From the NCBI GenBank assembly GCA_019448385.1, contig JAGTXO010000014.1, positions 310,001 to 374,000 on the forward strand: a DNA stretch of 64,000 nucleotides, written 5' to 3'. The notes under the pieces are model-generated. The model worked only from the letters and a program-made list of their open reading frames with translations, had not been told where the DNA came from and searched no databases. The first letter of the stretch is position 1; every line of letters begins with the position of its first letter. The stretch comes from Diacronema lutheri (Eukaryota; Haptophyta; Pavlovophyceae; Pavlovales; Pavlovaceae). Below, piece after piece: positions 1-9,380 of this stretch. The position numbers and the translations under genes are program-made.

Positions 1-816
1 CTTGGCGAGCTGCGGCGCGCTGCGCAGCTGCGCGCCGCGCGCGCGCTCGTTGAGCTGCGTCCAGAGCGGCAGCGAGACGAGTCGTAACGCCGGCCCTCGA
101 ACGCTCTCCACCTCAAGCGAAGCGTAGCAGTGCGTGAGGAAGCGGCAGACGCGCGCGAGCTCGGGCAGCGGCAGCGGCGGCGAGGCGTCGGGCGTGCTCG
201 CGTCGAGCACGCACCGCAGCAGCGCGCCAAACTCGCCAGTGCGCTGCGTGAACGCCGCCCAGCTGTCGACGCCCTCGCGCGCCTTCTCCAGGACTATCGC
301 CACGATGGAGAGGGCGTGCGGCACCGTCGCGCGCGCGCCGTCAAAGTGCGGCCAGAGGTACCTGCGCGGCGCACACGCGGCGGGCGGCGGCGGCGGCGCG
401 CGCCGTTGGCCGCCGTGGTCGCCACGCGCGCGCGCCGGAGGGCCGCAGCCGCACCGCTCGAGATAGCCGCTCTGCTCGAGGGCGGCGAGCCGGCCAGTGG
501 ACGCGTCTCCGCAGATGTGTTCCGTGTAGATCTGCTCGACCAGCTGCGGCTTGAATGCCGCCTTCTTCTCGCCCGACCAATTTGCAGCCGCGAGCTGCGC
601 ACGCGCGCGCGCGCGAGAGAGAGAGAGGGTGCGAGCTCGTCCGTCGGGCGCACCGCCGGCTGCGAGCGGACGCAGCGGGGTGCATGGCGGAGCGCGCGCG
701 TGCACGCACGCCGCGTGCGCCGCGCGCACCTGCCGGAGTTGCGCCCGTGCCCCGTCCTTGCCCTCCTCCCCCTCCGCCGCCCGCCTCCTCTGCGGTGGCG
801 CTGGCTTGGGCGGCAT
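1..816 (-). CDS. AQR: Aquarius/IBP160 intron-binding spliceosomal helicase, N-terminal part (runs off the left edge)
   Basis: Aquarius is an SF1 RNA helicase that binds intron RNA in the spliceosome. Only the N-terminal helical part is here, about 196 residues in three exons: 816-730, 594-455 and 361-1. Introns 595-729 (GTGCGC..CAG, pyrimidine-rich 3' end) and 362-454 (GTGCGG..CAG) join in matching phase. The translation follows animal AQR through its N-terminal segments: an 'L-A-x-x-x-W' helix, 'YLERYLWPHF' (compare human YLENYLWMNY), a 'VLEKAREGVDSW' segment (compare NEKFRENVPAW) and 'YASLEVESVRG..LVSLPLW' (compare FNSLEVDLIRS..LISLPMW). The start follows a short basic, proline-rich leader beginning MPPKPAPPQ. 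The helicase core lies outside the window. Identification rests on remembered family sequence, not a search. Confidence 0.85.
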   Translation of the reverse strand, partial: MPPKPAPPQRRRAAEGEEGKDGARAQLRQVRAAHAACVHARAPPCTPLRPLAAGGAPDGRARTLSLSRARARAQLAAANWSGEKKAAFKPQLVEQIYTEHICGDASTGRLAALEQSGYLERCGCGPPARARGDHGGQRRAPPPPPAACAPRRYLWPHFDGARATVPHALSIVAIVLEKAREGVDSWAAFTQRTGEFGALLRCVLDASTPDASPPLPLPELARVCRFLTHCYASLEVESVRGPALRLVSLPLWTQLNERARGAQLRSAPQLAK

Positions 817-915
817 GAACGCCGCCGCGCGAGGCTGCGCGTGGAAGCAGGATGGCGGCGTAGAAGTCCTCGCAGCGGGTGGAAGAAGTCCTGCTGGGGG
901 AGCGGGGCCGGCGGG
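817..915. promoter_or_regulatory. Shared divergent promoter, AQR/WBP2
   Basis: Only 99 bp separate the Aquarius start codon (minus strand) from the WBP2-like start (plus strand), so one short GC-rich segment must serve both genes. I see no TATA box. It is placed purely by the two start codons. Confidence 0.5.
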
Positions 916-1521
916 ATGTCGATCAACCCGGCGCTCGACGAGCACACGGACGACCCCGTGTGCATGGAGAATGAGCGGCTCGTCCTCCGCCGCGAGGGCG
1001 TCGAGCTCGAGGCGACCATCGACGGCGCGCAGCACCGTCTGCGGGGCTTCGCGGTGCTGAGCAACCTGCGGATCGTCTTCGTCGCGACGGACCCGTCGGC
1101 GATCTCGGCAGTCGACCTGCCGCTTGCGCACCTGCGCGACGAGAGCTTCAATCAGCCCATCTTTGGGTGCAACAACCTCACGGGCGTCACCGCGCCGATC
1201 CGCGGCGGCAGCGTGCGAGCGGACATTGCGTGGAAGCTCTCCTTCCGCGAGGGCGGCGTCGGGACGTGGCTGCCATGGTTCTTCACGGTGCTGAAGGTGA
1301 TGCGCACGCACATGGAGGCAGTTGCGGTCGGCCAGGCCTCGGATCTGCCCGTGCCGTCGGCGCGCGCGATGCGCCAGGCGTACGTTGACCCCGCAGACCC
1401 GACGAGGCTCTTCCTGCCCGACGAGCCTGACATGGATCGAAGCGAGCCGCACGGTCACGACGCAGAGCACCGTCGGCCGCTCCCGCCGCCCGCGCACCGC
1501 GCGCACGAGCACAGCGACTGA
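916..1521 (+). CDS. WBP2: WBP2-like GRAM-domain protein
   Basis: Intronless, 201 residues. The first half carries the WBP2 signature: HTDD after the start, an ERL.LRREGVELE strand pair, a GRAM-type '..LRGFAVLSNLRIVFVA' segment, and the diagnostic 'FNQPIFGCNNLTG' (animal WBP2: IEQPVFGANYIKG), followed by 'W.LSFREGG'. WBP2 proteins bind WW domains and act as transcriptional coactivators in animals; GRAM domains often bind lipids. No PPxY ligand motif is visible in the short proline/histidine-rich C-terminal tail, so the WW-binding role may not apply. The ATG at 916 is chosen because homology starts there; the open frame extends upstream to 130 only as shadow of the antisense Aquarius exons. The next gene starts 81 bp after the stop. 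Confidence 0.75.
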   Translation: MSINPALDEHTDDPVCMENERLVLRREGVELEATIDGAQHRLRGFAVLSNLRIVFVATDPSAISAVDLPLAHLRDESFNQPIFGCNNLTGVTAPIRGGSVRADIAWKLSFREGGVGTWLPWFFTVLKVMRTHMEAVAVGQASDLPVPSARAMRQAYVDPADPTRLFLPDEPDMDRSEPHGHDAEHRRPLPPPAHRAHEHSD

Positions 1522-1602
1522 CGGGGTAGCGACTGCCGGCTCCCGCGGTCCGCCATTAGTAGTACTTCGCAACGCCTACTTGCGGGTGTAGTGGGTCGCG
1601 CG

Positions 1603-4020
1603 ATGCGGCAGGCCTTCACGCCGGCCAAGAACAGGTTCGGCGCGCACGAAGGCAGCCTGTACTTGCTCGCCACCGAGCTCACGCATCCATCGGAGGCCGC
1701 CTACCACGCTCCCAGCGATCGCGGGCCGACGCTGCGCTACTGCCCAAAGCCGGCGCACGTCGCCGCGAGCGAGAAGAACGGCGACGCATCGGGCTCGGCA
1801 ACGTCTTCGGCGTTCCGTGATGTGACCGTCGAGGCCGGGTACGTGGTCTACAACGTGGGCGATTCCGTCTTCTTCAACGACATCCGCAACCTCGACCAGG
1901 CGCGCGCGCGTGGCGCGCTGGCTACGGCGCTCTGCGCGTGCTCGTCCCCGCGAGCCGAGCGCCGCCTGACCATGCGGCCCCCGCGCGGTGCGCGGCGCGC
2001 AGACGCCGATGGACCAGCTCCAGCTGCGGCAGCGGCCCTCCTCGCACGACGTTGCGTGGACGCCGTCCGGCGAGCTCGAGGTCTGCCTCGGCTTTGCGAC
2101 TGGCGAGATCATGAGCTACCAGCCGCTCCGAAAGGACATTCCGACCACGCTCTACTCGCGCGGCTCCTTTGAGAGCACGAGCGCGGTAACTGACATCCGA
2201 TGGGCGCCTGGCCGGCCTGGCTGCTTCGTCGCCGCGCACGCCCACGGCACTCTGCTCGTGTACGACACACGGCGGCTTGAGGCGGCCGCCGCATGGCGTA
2301 ACCTGCATGGCGTAACCGCCGGGCCCAGCTGTGCCGATGCGTCCGGCGGCGGCGCGGGCGGCGGCTCGGCGAGTGCCGCGGTGAGCGACGAGGGTGGCGG
2401 CGCTGGCGCGAGCGCCCTCGCCGCGGGCGCCGCGCCGCCCGCCGGCGCGAGCGGCCGACGGGCGGGTTTGAGGAGGACGGGTTCAAATGAGCGGCGAAGC
2501 CTATCTCTCTTCCGCTCCGCGCCCGTGTCGACGGACGAGCGGAGCAAGGCGCAGGCGGGGCCGTCCGCGTGCTGGCACATTTGCCAATCGGCGATCAACC
2601 AGCTCGACTTCTCGCACACTGGCCGTTACCTCGCGATGGTGTCTGCGGACGGGCTGTTACGCGTTTTCCTATTTGCGACCGAGCAGCTCCTCTTCTCGGC
2701 GCATTCGTACTACGCCGGGCTGCTCTGCGTCGCGTGGAGCCCGGATGATGCGTACCTCATCGTGCGCGCGCGCGCGCGCCCCGCGCTCCTGCCGCGGCGC
2801 GCGCCGGCTGACTGCGGCGGAGCGCGCGCCGGCTGACTGCGGCGGGGCGCGCGCCGGCTGACTGCGGCGGAGCGCGCGCCGGCTGACTGCGGCGGAGCCT
2901 GCTCGCACACGCGCGGTGCGGCGCACGCTCCACATGTCGCCGCTCTGCGCGCGCCGCGCAGACGGGCGGCGAGGACGATCTCGTGTCGGTGTGGAGCTTT
3001 GACGAGCAGCGGCTTCTCGCAAGAGCCGCGGGCCACTCGTCGTGGGTAACGTGCGTCCAGTTCGACCCGTACGCGCCTGGCGCGGCCGCGGCCGGCGTCG
3101 GCGCGCGCGTCGGCGTGCAACCACGCGGCGCGGGCAGCACGCGCGCGAGCGGCGTTGGGAGCATAGCGGAGGTTTCCCCATGCGGGCACGGCTGCGACGA
3201 CCGGGGCTCACGCCCGATCGAGCCGCTTGCGCCGAGCTCAGGCGCGGGCCGTACGGGCGCGCGCGCGCGCACGCTCGCGTTTGGGTCTGTTGGCATGGAC
3301 GCGAAACTGCTTCTCTGGGAGATGGAGGTGGACGAGCCGTCGGAAGCGGAGTTGGCCGACATGCGCTCGCTGCAGCTGCACGCGCCCGTCGGGGCCCCCG
3401 TCAGCGTCTTGCACGCACGCGGCGCGCGCGCGGGCGAGCGCGCGGCGGGCACGCCCAACGGGAAGGTGTCATCGGGCGTGGCAGGGTCGGTCACGGCGCG
3501 CATCGCGCGACTGCCGGCGTCGCCCGTCACGCACGAGCCGCAGTTCTCGGTCGACGCGTCGCCGACGGGCGTGGCATCCACGCCGATTATTGCGCTGAGC
3601 GGCAGAGGCGACGCGGCGGGCGTGGCACACACACCTAACGGACGAGGCTTGGGCAGCGAACATGGATTCGGCCAACGCTCGGCGGCGAAGAGCCAGCTCG
3701 TCTTGCCCGCACCGCCACTCACGGCCACGCCGGTGCTCAAACCGATCGGCGGCGTCACCGCTCACGCTGAGCCCGCCACGCACCTCGCGTTCACGCAGAG
3801 CTGCATTTTGACGACGGCGCTGGATGGGCACGTGCGTGTGTGGATTCCGCGCGTGCCACCGGGCCCCGCGCTGCACGCCGAGTCTGCGACGCCCGCACTC
3901 ACCTTCAACCTGGTGACGATAAACACGACGCCGCAGCACGCAATCTACGCGAGCAGCAAGTTGTGCCACATTGACCCGGTGCTCACCGCCGCGACGTTGT
4001 CAACATTGCGAGAAAACTAG
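1603..4020 (+). CDS. CreC/WDR20-family WD40 protein
   Basis: Three exons: 1603-1899, 2003-2761 and 2962-4020, encoding about 704 residues. Blades are recognisable: 'SSHDVAWTPSGELEVCLGFA..GEIMSYQP', 'VTDIRWAPG', 'INQLDFSHTGRYLAMVSADG.LRVF', 'YYAGLLCVAWSPDDAYLI', then 'TGGEDDLVSVWSF' and 'HSSWVTCVQFDPY', the last two split by intron 2. The order matches WDR20 and fungal CreC, which hold and activate a ubiquitin protease (USP12/46, CreB) together with WDR48. The C-terminal blade ends 'LDGHVRVWIPR'. A glycine/alanine-rich insert lies at roughly residues 210-260. Intron 1 (1900-2002) has a GC donor. Intron 2 carries a 25-bp minisatellite. The stop lies 54 bp from the convergent PPP4R2 stop. Confidence 0.8.
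1900..2002 (+). other. GC-AG intron 1 of the CreC/WDR20 gene
   Basis: The exon ends GACCAG, the intron begins GCGCGCGCG and ends GCGCAG, and the downstream exon resumes in the same phase. The nearest GT (1910) would put the next exon out of frame. Confidence 0.6.
2799..2898 (+). repeat. 25-bp minisatellite, four copies, in CreC intron 2
   Basis: Four head-to-tail copies of a 25-bp unit containing GCCGGCTGACTGCGGCGG, nearly identical (one A/G difference in copy 2). It fills half of the 200-bp intron 2762-2961. Confidence 0.9.
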
Positions 4021-4074
4021 GATTTTCACAATTGTTCCGGAACAGGAGTCAGAGTGCTTGATGAGGGCAGTCGC

Positions 4075-4896
4075 TCACTGCCCGTGGTCGACCTCCATGG
4101 GCGTCGTCTCGCCCTCCGCCTCATTCCTGTGGCTCAGCATCGACGTGCTCGCCCCGCTCTCGTCGCCCGCGGCCCCGCTGCCCGCGCTGGGCGCCTCTGC
4201 GGCTGCTCCGCGCGGCGCGCTCGGTTGCGGCGTCGCCGGAATGGTCTTTGTGACCATGAGCAGCTTCTCGAGCGCAGACATGAGCTTGCGCGTCGAGGTG
4301 TATACCCGCTGCGGGTTGAGCAGCAGCTCGCACAGTCGTTGCAGCGTGAACGGCGGCCTGCGCGAGCGCGCGAGCGTGCCACGCGATGGCGAGGCAGGCA
4401 CGCGATGGCGACCGTCACGGCGCCCGGCCGCGTGCGTAGGCGCTGCGTGAACAGGCGCGGCCAGGCGCGCGCACCGCTGGAAGGAGGCAAGGAGCGCAAG
4501 TAGCCGATCCCGCCACTCGCCGAACTCGGTCTGCCGAGCCGGATTGTCGCAGTCTGTGCATCGCTCGTAGTACTCGCCCACCACCTGACGCGGACGCGTG
4601 CGTTCGGGGAGCGTTGACCGTTCAGCGCCAAAGACCCCGCGTCAAGGGGTGACGAACGCATGTTGCGGACGTCGCATGCGCGCTGCGCACTTCTCTCAAC
4701 CGCAGCACGACAACGTGCTTGAGCGCAGGCCACTGGAGCCTGCACGACGAACAGCGCGCGGCCGTGGGCGCGCGTGTGAGGCACTGGGCAGAGGAGCGGC
4801 GCAGAAGCGGCGCGCGGGCATGCGGACACACGCGGGTTGCCCAGTGGTCGCCGTCTCCTGCAGTGCCGCCTGCTGCTCGGCGCTCAGCGCCGGCAT
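4075..4896 (-). CDS. PPP4R2: Protein phosphatase 4 regulatory subunit 2
   Basis: PPP4R2 is the regulatory/scaffold subunit of the PP4 phosphatase (PP4c-R2-R3). Four exons on the minus strand: 4896-4832, 4739-4691, 4584-4475 and 4357-4075, giving 168 residues, all junctions in phase with GT donors and CAG acceptors. Aligned landmarks: 'TTGQP.LQWPALKHVVVLRL' (human TGEPHFSWSQVKPFFLFKL), a short 'EFGEWRDRLLALLASF' helix, and the hallmark 'FTLQRLCELLLNPQRVYTS' (human FTIQRLCELLTDPRRNYTG) followed by 'LMSALEKLLMVTK'. The acidic tail common in the family is reduced to about 50 alanine/serine-rich residues ending EVDHGQ. Exon 2 is only 49 nt. Confidence 0.85.
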
Positions 4897-5044
4897 GCCC
4901 CGAGCGCGGGAGCGCGCAACACGGCAATGGCGCGCTTCGAACGTGGGGACTGGGAAGTCACAGACAAGTACAAGTTAGGTCTTGGTCAGTTGGTCACTGG
5001 ACGAGGCGAACGGTGGACGCCTGCGCGGCATGCGAACTTCGATG

Positions 5045-6814
5045 TCAACCGTTGCGGAACCGGTCCGCCTTCGCGCCCCAGATCTTGATGGTCCAGTCGG
5101 CGGAGGCGGTCGCGAGCAGCGGGTCGTGCTGGTGAAAGCTGCACGCGTTCACGCGGTCGCGGTGGCCCTCCAGCCGTTGGAGAAGTCGCGCGCCGCGCGC
5201 GCCGCCAACGTCGAAAACGTACGCATGGCTGTCGGACGAGCCCGTCGCGAGCAGCATGCTGTCGTGCACGGATTGCTTGGCCCAGCTCTCATCGCCGCCA
5301 CCGCCGCCGCCCGCCGCGCCGCCGCCAACAGCCGCGACCGAGCCGCCATCGCGCGCGCGCCAGTCGTCGGCGCTGTCCAGCTCCTTACCGCCGCCGCCTC
5401 CAACGCCGCCGCCTCCAACGCCGCCGCCGCCGCCGCCACCACCACCACCACCGTCCTCACGCTCACCGCCGTCCGCCTTGCGCGCGAGCGGGCGCGCTCG
5501 GTGATAATTTCGGCCCACGTACCACGATGAGCGAATGGGCCAGTTGCGATTGAGATGGCCCCTGAGGGCGTGCACGAGCTCGAGGCGCGACGCTCTCGGC
5601 GGCCACTCGTCGCTTGCGCGCAGCTGCGGCTGCGGCGCGTACACTCTGAGGACGTTATCGAACGAGTTGACCGAAATGTAACGGCCGTCATCATACGTTC
5701 CGTCCGCGCGCTCGTGCGCGCCGACGGGCGCGGAGAGCGCGATGTGCGAGATGGGCTTGCCCTGCTCGCCATTGTCCGTGCGCGCGCGCTCGACCTCCGC
5801 GAGCTTGCGCAGGTCCCACGTGCGCAGCACGCCGTGTTTGTCGCCCGTCAGCACGTGCCAGCCATCGTCATTCAACCAGGCAAAGGTGTTCACCATTGCG
5901 TCGTTCTCGAGCACGAACGCGGGCGTGGAGAAGGTCGGCGCGGCCGGCTGCGGAACGCGCGCGTCGAAGCCGAAGAGCCGCGTCGACGTCGTCGCGACGA
6001 GCAGCAGATGCGCGCCCACGTCGGGCTGGAAGGCGGCGCGCTGCACGCACCCGCCGCCCGCGCTGCCCGCGCCCTTTGGGATGGTCCACGTGCTCACGAG
6101 CTGGCCGCGGCGCGCGGCCCACGCGCGCACCGTCTGGTCGAAGGAGCCGGAGAGCAGCGACTCCGAGTCAGCGGACCACGAGACGTCGGCGACGACCTGG
6201 CTGTGCTCGTCGAGCGTGTGCACGCGCTCCTCGCCCGGCCGCCGGTTGATATCCCAGATGCGCACGGTCTTATCGAAAGAGCCGGACGCGATGAGCAGGC
6301 CCGACGGCGCGAACTGCACGCTGTATACCGGCCCCGTGTGCTCGCGCAGCTCGTATTTGTACTGGAACGCGCTCGACGAGTCGGTGCTGTCGCGCCCGCC
6401 CGCGCCGCCGCCCGCACCGCCGCGCGCCTGCAGCACGCTCGAGGGCGGCGCGGCACCGGCGAGCTTGCCACTCTCCCATGCTGACTCCGCCTGCTCGATG
6501 TCCTCGTCCGCCGCGATGTCCTCCACGCCCGCGAGCAGCGCGCCCGCGTCGACGAGCCCGTCGCTCCGCCGGATCTGCGCGACGAGCACGCTGTGGCGCG
6601 CGCTGAGCTCGTAGAGCGATCGCTTTAGGTCGCGGTTCTCGCGCTCCACCTGGTCAACGCGCAGCTTGAGCTTCTTGTTGTCCTGCTCGAGCATGCTCCA
6701 CCCTTGCATCATCCCTCCAGCTTGTTGTGTATTCGCGCCCTCGCTCCCGTGATATGCGCAACTGGACGAATGCTCGGACCGACGTTTCATCGCCCCGGAA
6801 ACGGTGAACGGCAT
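5045..6814 (-). CDS. Coiled-coil plus WD40 propeller protein, function unknown
   Basis: Intronless, 589 residues if the ATG at 6814 is used (581 from 6790). The N-terminal 100 residues hold a short coiled coil ('LEQDNKKLKLRVDQVERENR'). Seven or so WD40 blades follow: 'HTGPVYSVQFAPSGLLIASG', 'DKTVRIWDI', 'VVADVSWSADSESLLSG', 'FAWLNDDGWHVLTGDKHG', 'LRGHLNRNWPIRSSW', and finally 'HRDRVNACSFHQHDPLLAT' with 'DWTIKIWG'. A poly-glycine/serine loop of about 60 residues (near 5280-5470) sits between the last two blades. The layout recalls small nuclear or scaffold propellers, but I cannot assign an orthologue. It starts 42-66 bp from the divergent kinase. Confidence 0.75.
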   Translation of the reverse strand: MPFTVSGAMKRRSEHSSSCAYHGSEGANTQQAGGMMQGWSMLEQDNKKLKLRVDQVERENRDLKRSLYELSARHSVLVAQIRRSDGLVDAGALLAGVEDIAADEDIEQAESAWESGKLAGAAPPSSVLQARGGAGGGAGGRDSTDSSSAFQYKYELREHTGPVYSVQFAPSGLLIASGSFDKTVRIWDINRRPGEERVHTLDEHSQVVADVSWSADSESLLSGSFDQTVRAWAARRGQLVSTWTIPKGAGSAGGGCVQRAAFQPDVGAHLLLVATTSTRLFGFDARVPQPAAPTFSTPAFVLENDAMVNTFAWLNDDGWHVLTGDKHGVLRTWDLRKLAEVERARTDNGEQGKPISHIALSAPVGAHERADGTYDDGRYISVNSFDNVLRVYAPQPQLRASDEWPPRASRLELVHALRGHLNRNWPIRSSWYVGRNYHRARPLARKADGGEREDGGGGGGGGGGGVGGGGVGGGGGKELDSADDWRARDGGSVAAVGGGAAGGGGGGDESWAKQSVHDSMLLATGSSDSHAYVFDVGGARGARLLQRLEGHRDRVNACSFHQHDPLLATASADWTIKIWGAKADRFRNG

Positions 6815-6856
6815 TGCTGGACGACGCCCAAGGCTGGGTGGGGGGGAGCGAGCGCA
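6815..6856. promoter_or_regulatory. Ultra-short divergent promoter, WD40 protein/SNF1-like kinase
   Basis: Between the outermost ATG of the WD40 gene (6814) and the kinase ATG (6857) lie 42 bp, including a G-run (GGGTGGGGGGGAGCG). Transcription start sites must lie inside the opposite gene's 5' end, or translation starts further in. Confidence 0.4.
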
Positions 6857-9225
6857 ATGGTGACGGTGAGCGGCGGGCGGAAAGCCAAGGCGGAGCGCGA
6901 GCAAACGACGTCGATTGGCAATTACTTGCTCTCCAAGACAATCGGCGAGGGCACCTTTGGCAAGGTGAAGGTTGGCGTGCACATCCTAACTGGCGAGCGG
7001 GTGGCCGTCAAGGTGCTCGAGAAGGATCGCATCGTCGACAAGGGCGACGTGAAGCGCGTGTCACGCGAGATCCAGATTCTCAAGCACATTCAGCATCCCA
7101 ATTTGATCCACCTGCTCGAGGTCATCGAGAAGCCGCGCCACCTGTACCTCGTCACGGAGCACATTGCGGGCGGCGAGCTCTTCGATTACATCGTGCGCAA
7201 CGGCCGCCTCGCCGAGGACGTGGGCTGCCGGCTTTTCCGACAGATCATGCTGGCGGTGGACGCGTGTCACGCGATGAATGTGATCCACCGCGACCTTAAG
7301 CCCGAGAACATGATGGTCGACGACGCGCTCAACCTCAAGCTGATCGACTTTGGCCTCTCGAACACGTCCGAGGGCGAGCTCCTCGCGACCGCGTGCGGCT
7401 CGCCGTGCTACGCGGCGCCCGAGATGATTGCGGGGAAGCGGTACAACGGGCCGCTCGCGGACATTTGGTCACTCGGCGTCTGCCTCTTCGCGATGCTTTG
7501 CGGCTTCCTGCCGTTCGAGGACGCGAACACGCCGGCGCTGTACCGCTCAATCCTCAACGGCGAGTACACGCTGCCCGATTTCCTGAGCGACGACGCCAAG
7601 GCGCTGATCCGCGGGATGCTCACAGTCGATCCAACGCAGCGCTTCACGACCAAGGCCATCTACTCCCACCCGTGGTTCGTCAAGGCGATCCGCGAGCCCG
7701 TCCCGCCCGCGCTCACCATGAACGTGGACGCGCTGCGCGACGCGCTCACGACCAAAATTGATCCTCGCGTCCTGCAGCTGATGGAGCAGGTGGGCTTTTC
7801 TCGAGAACAGGTCGAGGCGGACATCCGCGCGCGCAAGCGCAATCACTGCACCGCCACCTTCTTCCTTCTCGTGCGCAGAAAGAGCGACGCGCCGCTCAAG
7901 CCGATGCGCAAGCCCGCGCCGCCCGCCGGCCCCAAGCCGGCCGCGGGCGGCAAGGAGGAGGGCGCGGCGGGCGCAAAGCCGGCCGCGCAGGTCAAGCAGG
8001 CAAAGCCGCCCGCGCCCGGCTCGATGGCCGCGATGCGCGCGGCAGCAGCGGCGGCCGCCGCCGCCGCCGAGGCCGTAACGGCCGCAGCGCCCGGCGGGCG
8101 GGCGGCGGGCGGCGCCGTTCCGGGCGCGCCGCGCCCGGGTGGCATTCCCCCATGGCAGCGGCCAGGTAACCCGCCGTTGCCGCCCGGCTACGGCCGGTAC
8201 GGCACGGGCAGCGCGCGCGCGCACGACCCGTTCGCGCTCGGCGTAACTGCCGACGGCGGCTGGCCGCCGCTCCCGCCGGGCGTGCAGCTCGCATGGGGCG
8301 CCGGTTTGCCGCTCACAAAGCCCGCCGTCGGCGCGCCGTCGCTCGGCGGCAGCGCGCACGTCGAGGTGACGCGGATCGCGCCGCCTGACGCACCACAACG
8401 ACCGCCCGTCCGGTTTGCTCAGACGGCGCGCGCGCACAATGGCCGCACGCGCGGGCGCGCGACAGGCGGCGCGCACGCCGTCGGCGGGCAGCGTGCAAAT
8501 GAGTCAGCCGTGTTTCAATTTGCGCCGCCGCCACCGCTGCTCGTGACCGACGTGCGCGCGCCGTGCGCGCCCTCTTCCTCACGCACACCCAACGCATTCT
8601 GTCCCGCACGCACGCGCGCGCGTCGTGCGCACGCCGCGCGCGCGCGCAGCCCCGGTTTCGTCACTCAAACTTCCGCCCGCGCGTGCGCGCGCGCCGCATC
8701 CGGTCGGCGCCGTGCCGCGTAGGTCGGGCATGCGCTGGCGAGCCACCGGATTGGCGCCACGGCGCTCTCGCCGTACTCGCTCCGGTGCGAGCGTTATGGC
8801 GTCAGCTTCGACGTGGAGATCTTCGCAGCACCGAACGCGGGCACGGAAGTCGCGCTCACGCTCACGCACGGCGACAGGTGGATATTTAAGGTGCGCGCCG
8901 CGCGCACCGCGCGACGCCGCCGCGCGCACGCGGCGGCCACCTCGCGCCGCGCGCACAGTTGCTCACCGCCGCGTTGCGCCGCGCCGCGCTGCGCCGCCGC
9001 GCTGCGCCGCGCTTCGCGTTGCCGGCCGACGCGCAGGAGCTTGCGGCGCGGCTCATGGAGACGGTGCATAGCGGCGTGCGCGCCAGGGCAAAGACGGCAG
9101 ATGTGCCCGACGGCGGTGGCGGTGTGGGCGCGGGCGCACTAGACGCGCAGGCTCAGATGCCGATGGCGACGGCCGCTCTGCTCGGCGCGTCGATGGGCGG
9201 CCGTGGCGCGATCACGGCCAGATGA
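6857..9225 (+). CDS. SNF1/AMPK-related (CAMKL) protein kinase with KA1-like C-terminus
   Basis: Three exons: 6857-8551, 8723-8890 and 9037-9225; 683 residues. The kinase domain (about residues 24-280) is complete: glycine loop GEGTFGKVKV, VAVKVL lysine, HRDLKPEN catalytic loop, DFGLS, and an LKB1-type activation loop TACGSPCYAAPE. A UBA-like helix set follows ('VLQLMEQVGFSREQVEADI', about 300-340), then a long alanine/proline-rich linker, then a KA1-like module split over exons 2-3 ('YSLRCERYGVSFDVEIF', 'GDRWIFK', 'LAARLMETVHSGV'). This order is typical of AMPK-related kinases (SNF1, BRSK, NUAK, MELK); which subfamily is unclear. KA1 domains bind acidic lipids or autoinhibit. The upstream frame to 6704 was not used as it overlaps the divergent gene. 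Confidence 0.85.
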
Positions 9226-9380
9226 CCGGGCGTCAATGCCGTCGTGAGAGTTGACTGAGAGAGGAACTGCCGCGTGACGACATGCGCCTCAAAGTCGGAA
9301 AAACCGAAACAGCCAAAAATTGAAAAAGGGCCAAAACGCCCTTTGGGTGAGAAGAGGGCGGGACGACGCTGGCGTCCATT
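9226..9380 (+). promoter_or_regulatory. Spacer and promoter region before ATG2
   Basis: 155 bp between the kinase stop and the ATG2 start. It holds an A-rich stretch (about 9295-9340) in otherwise GC-rich DNA, with a small inverted repeat, GGGCC..AAAACG..CCCTTTGGG. No TATA box was recognised. Confidence 0.35.

Noticed and set aside
130-915. In-frame upstream extension of the WBP2-like protein
   Set aside because: It is arginine/alanine-rich shadow sequence lying antisense to the Aquarius exons; homology starts at 916.
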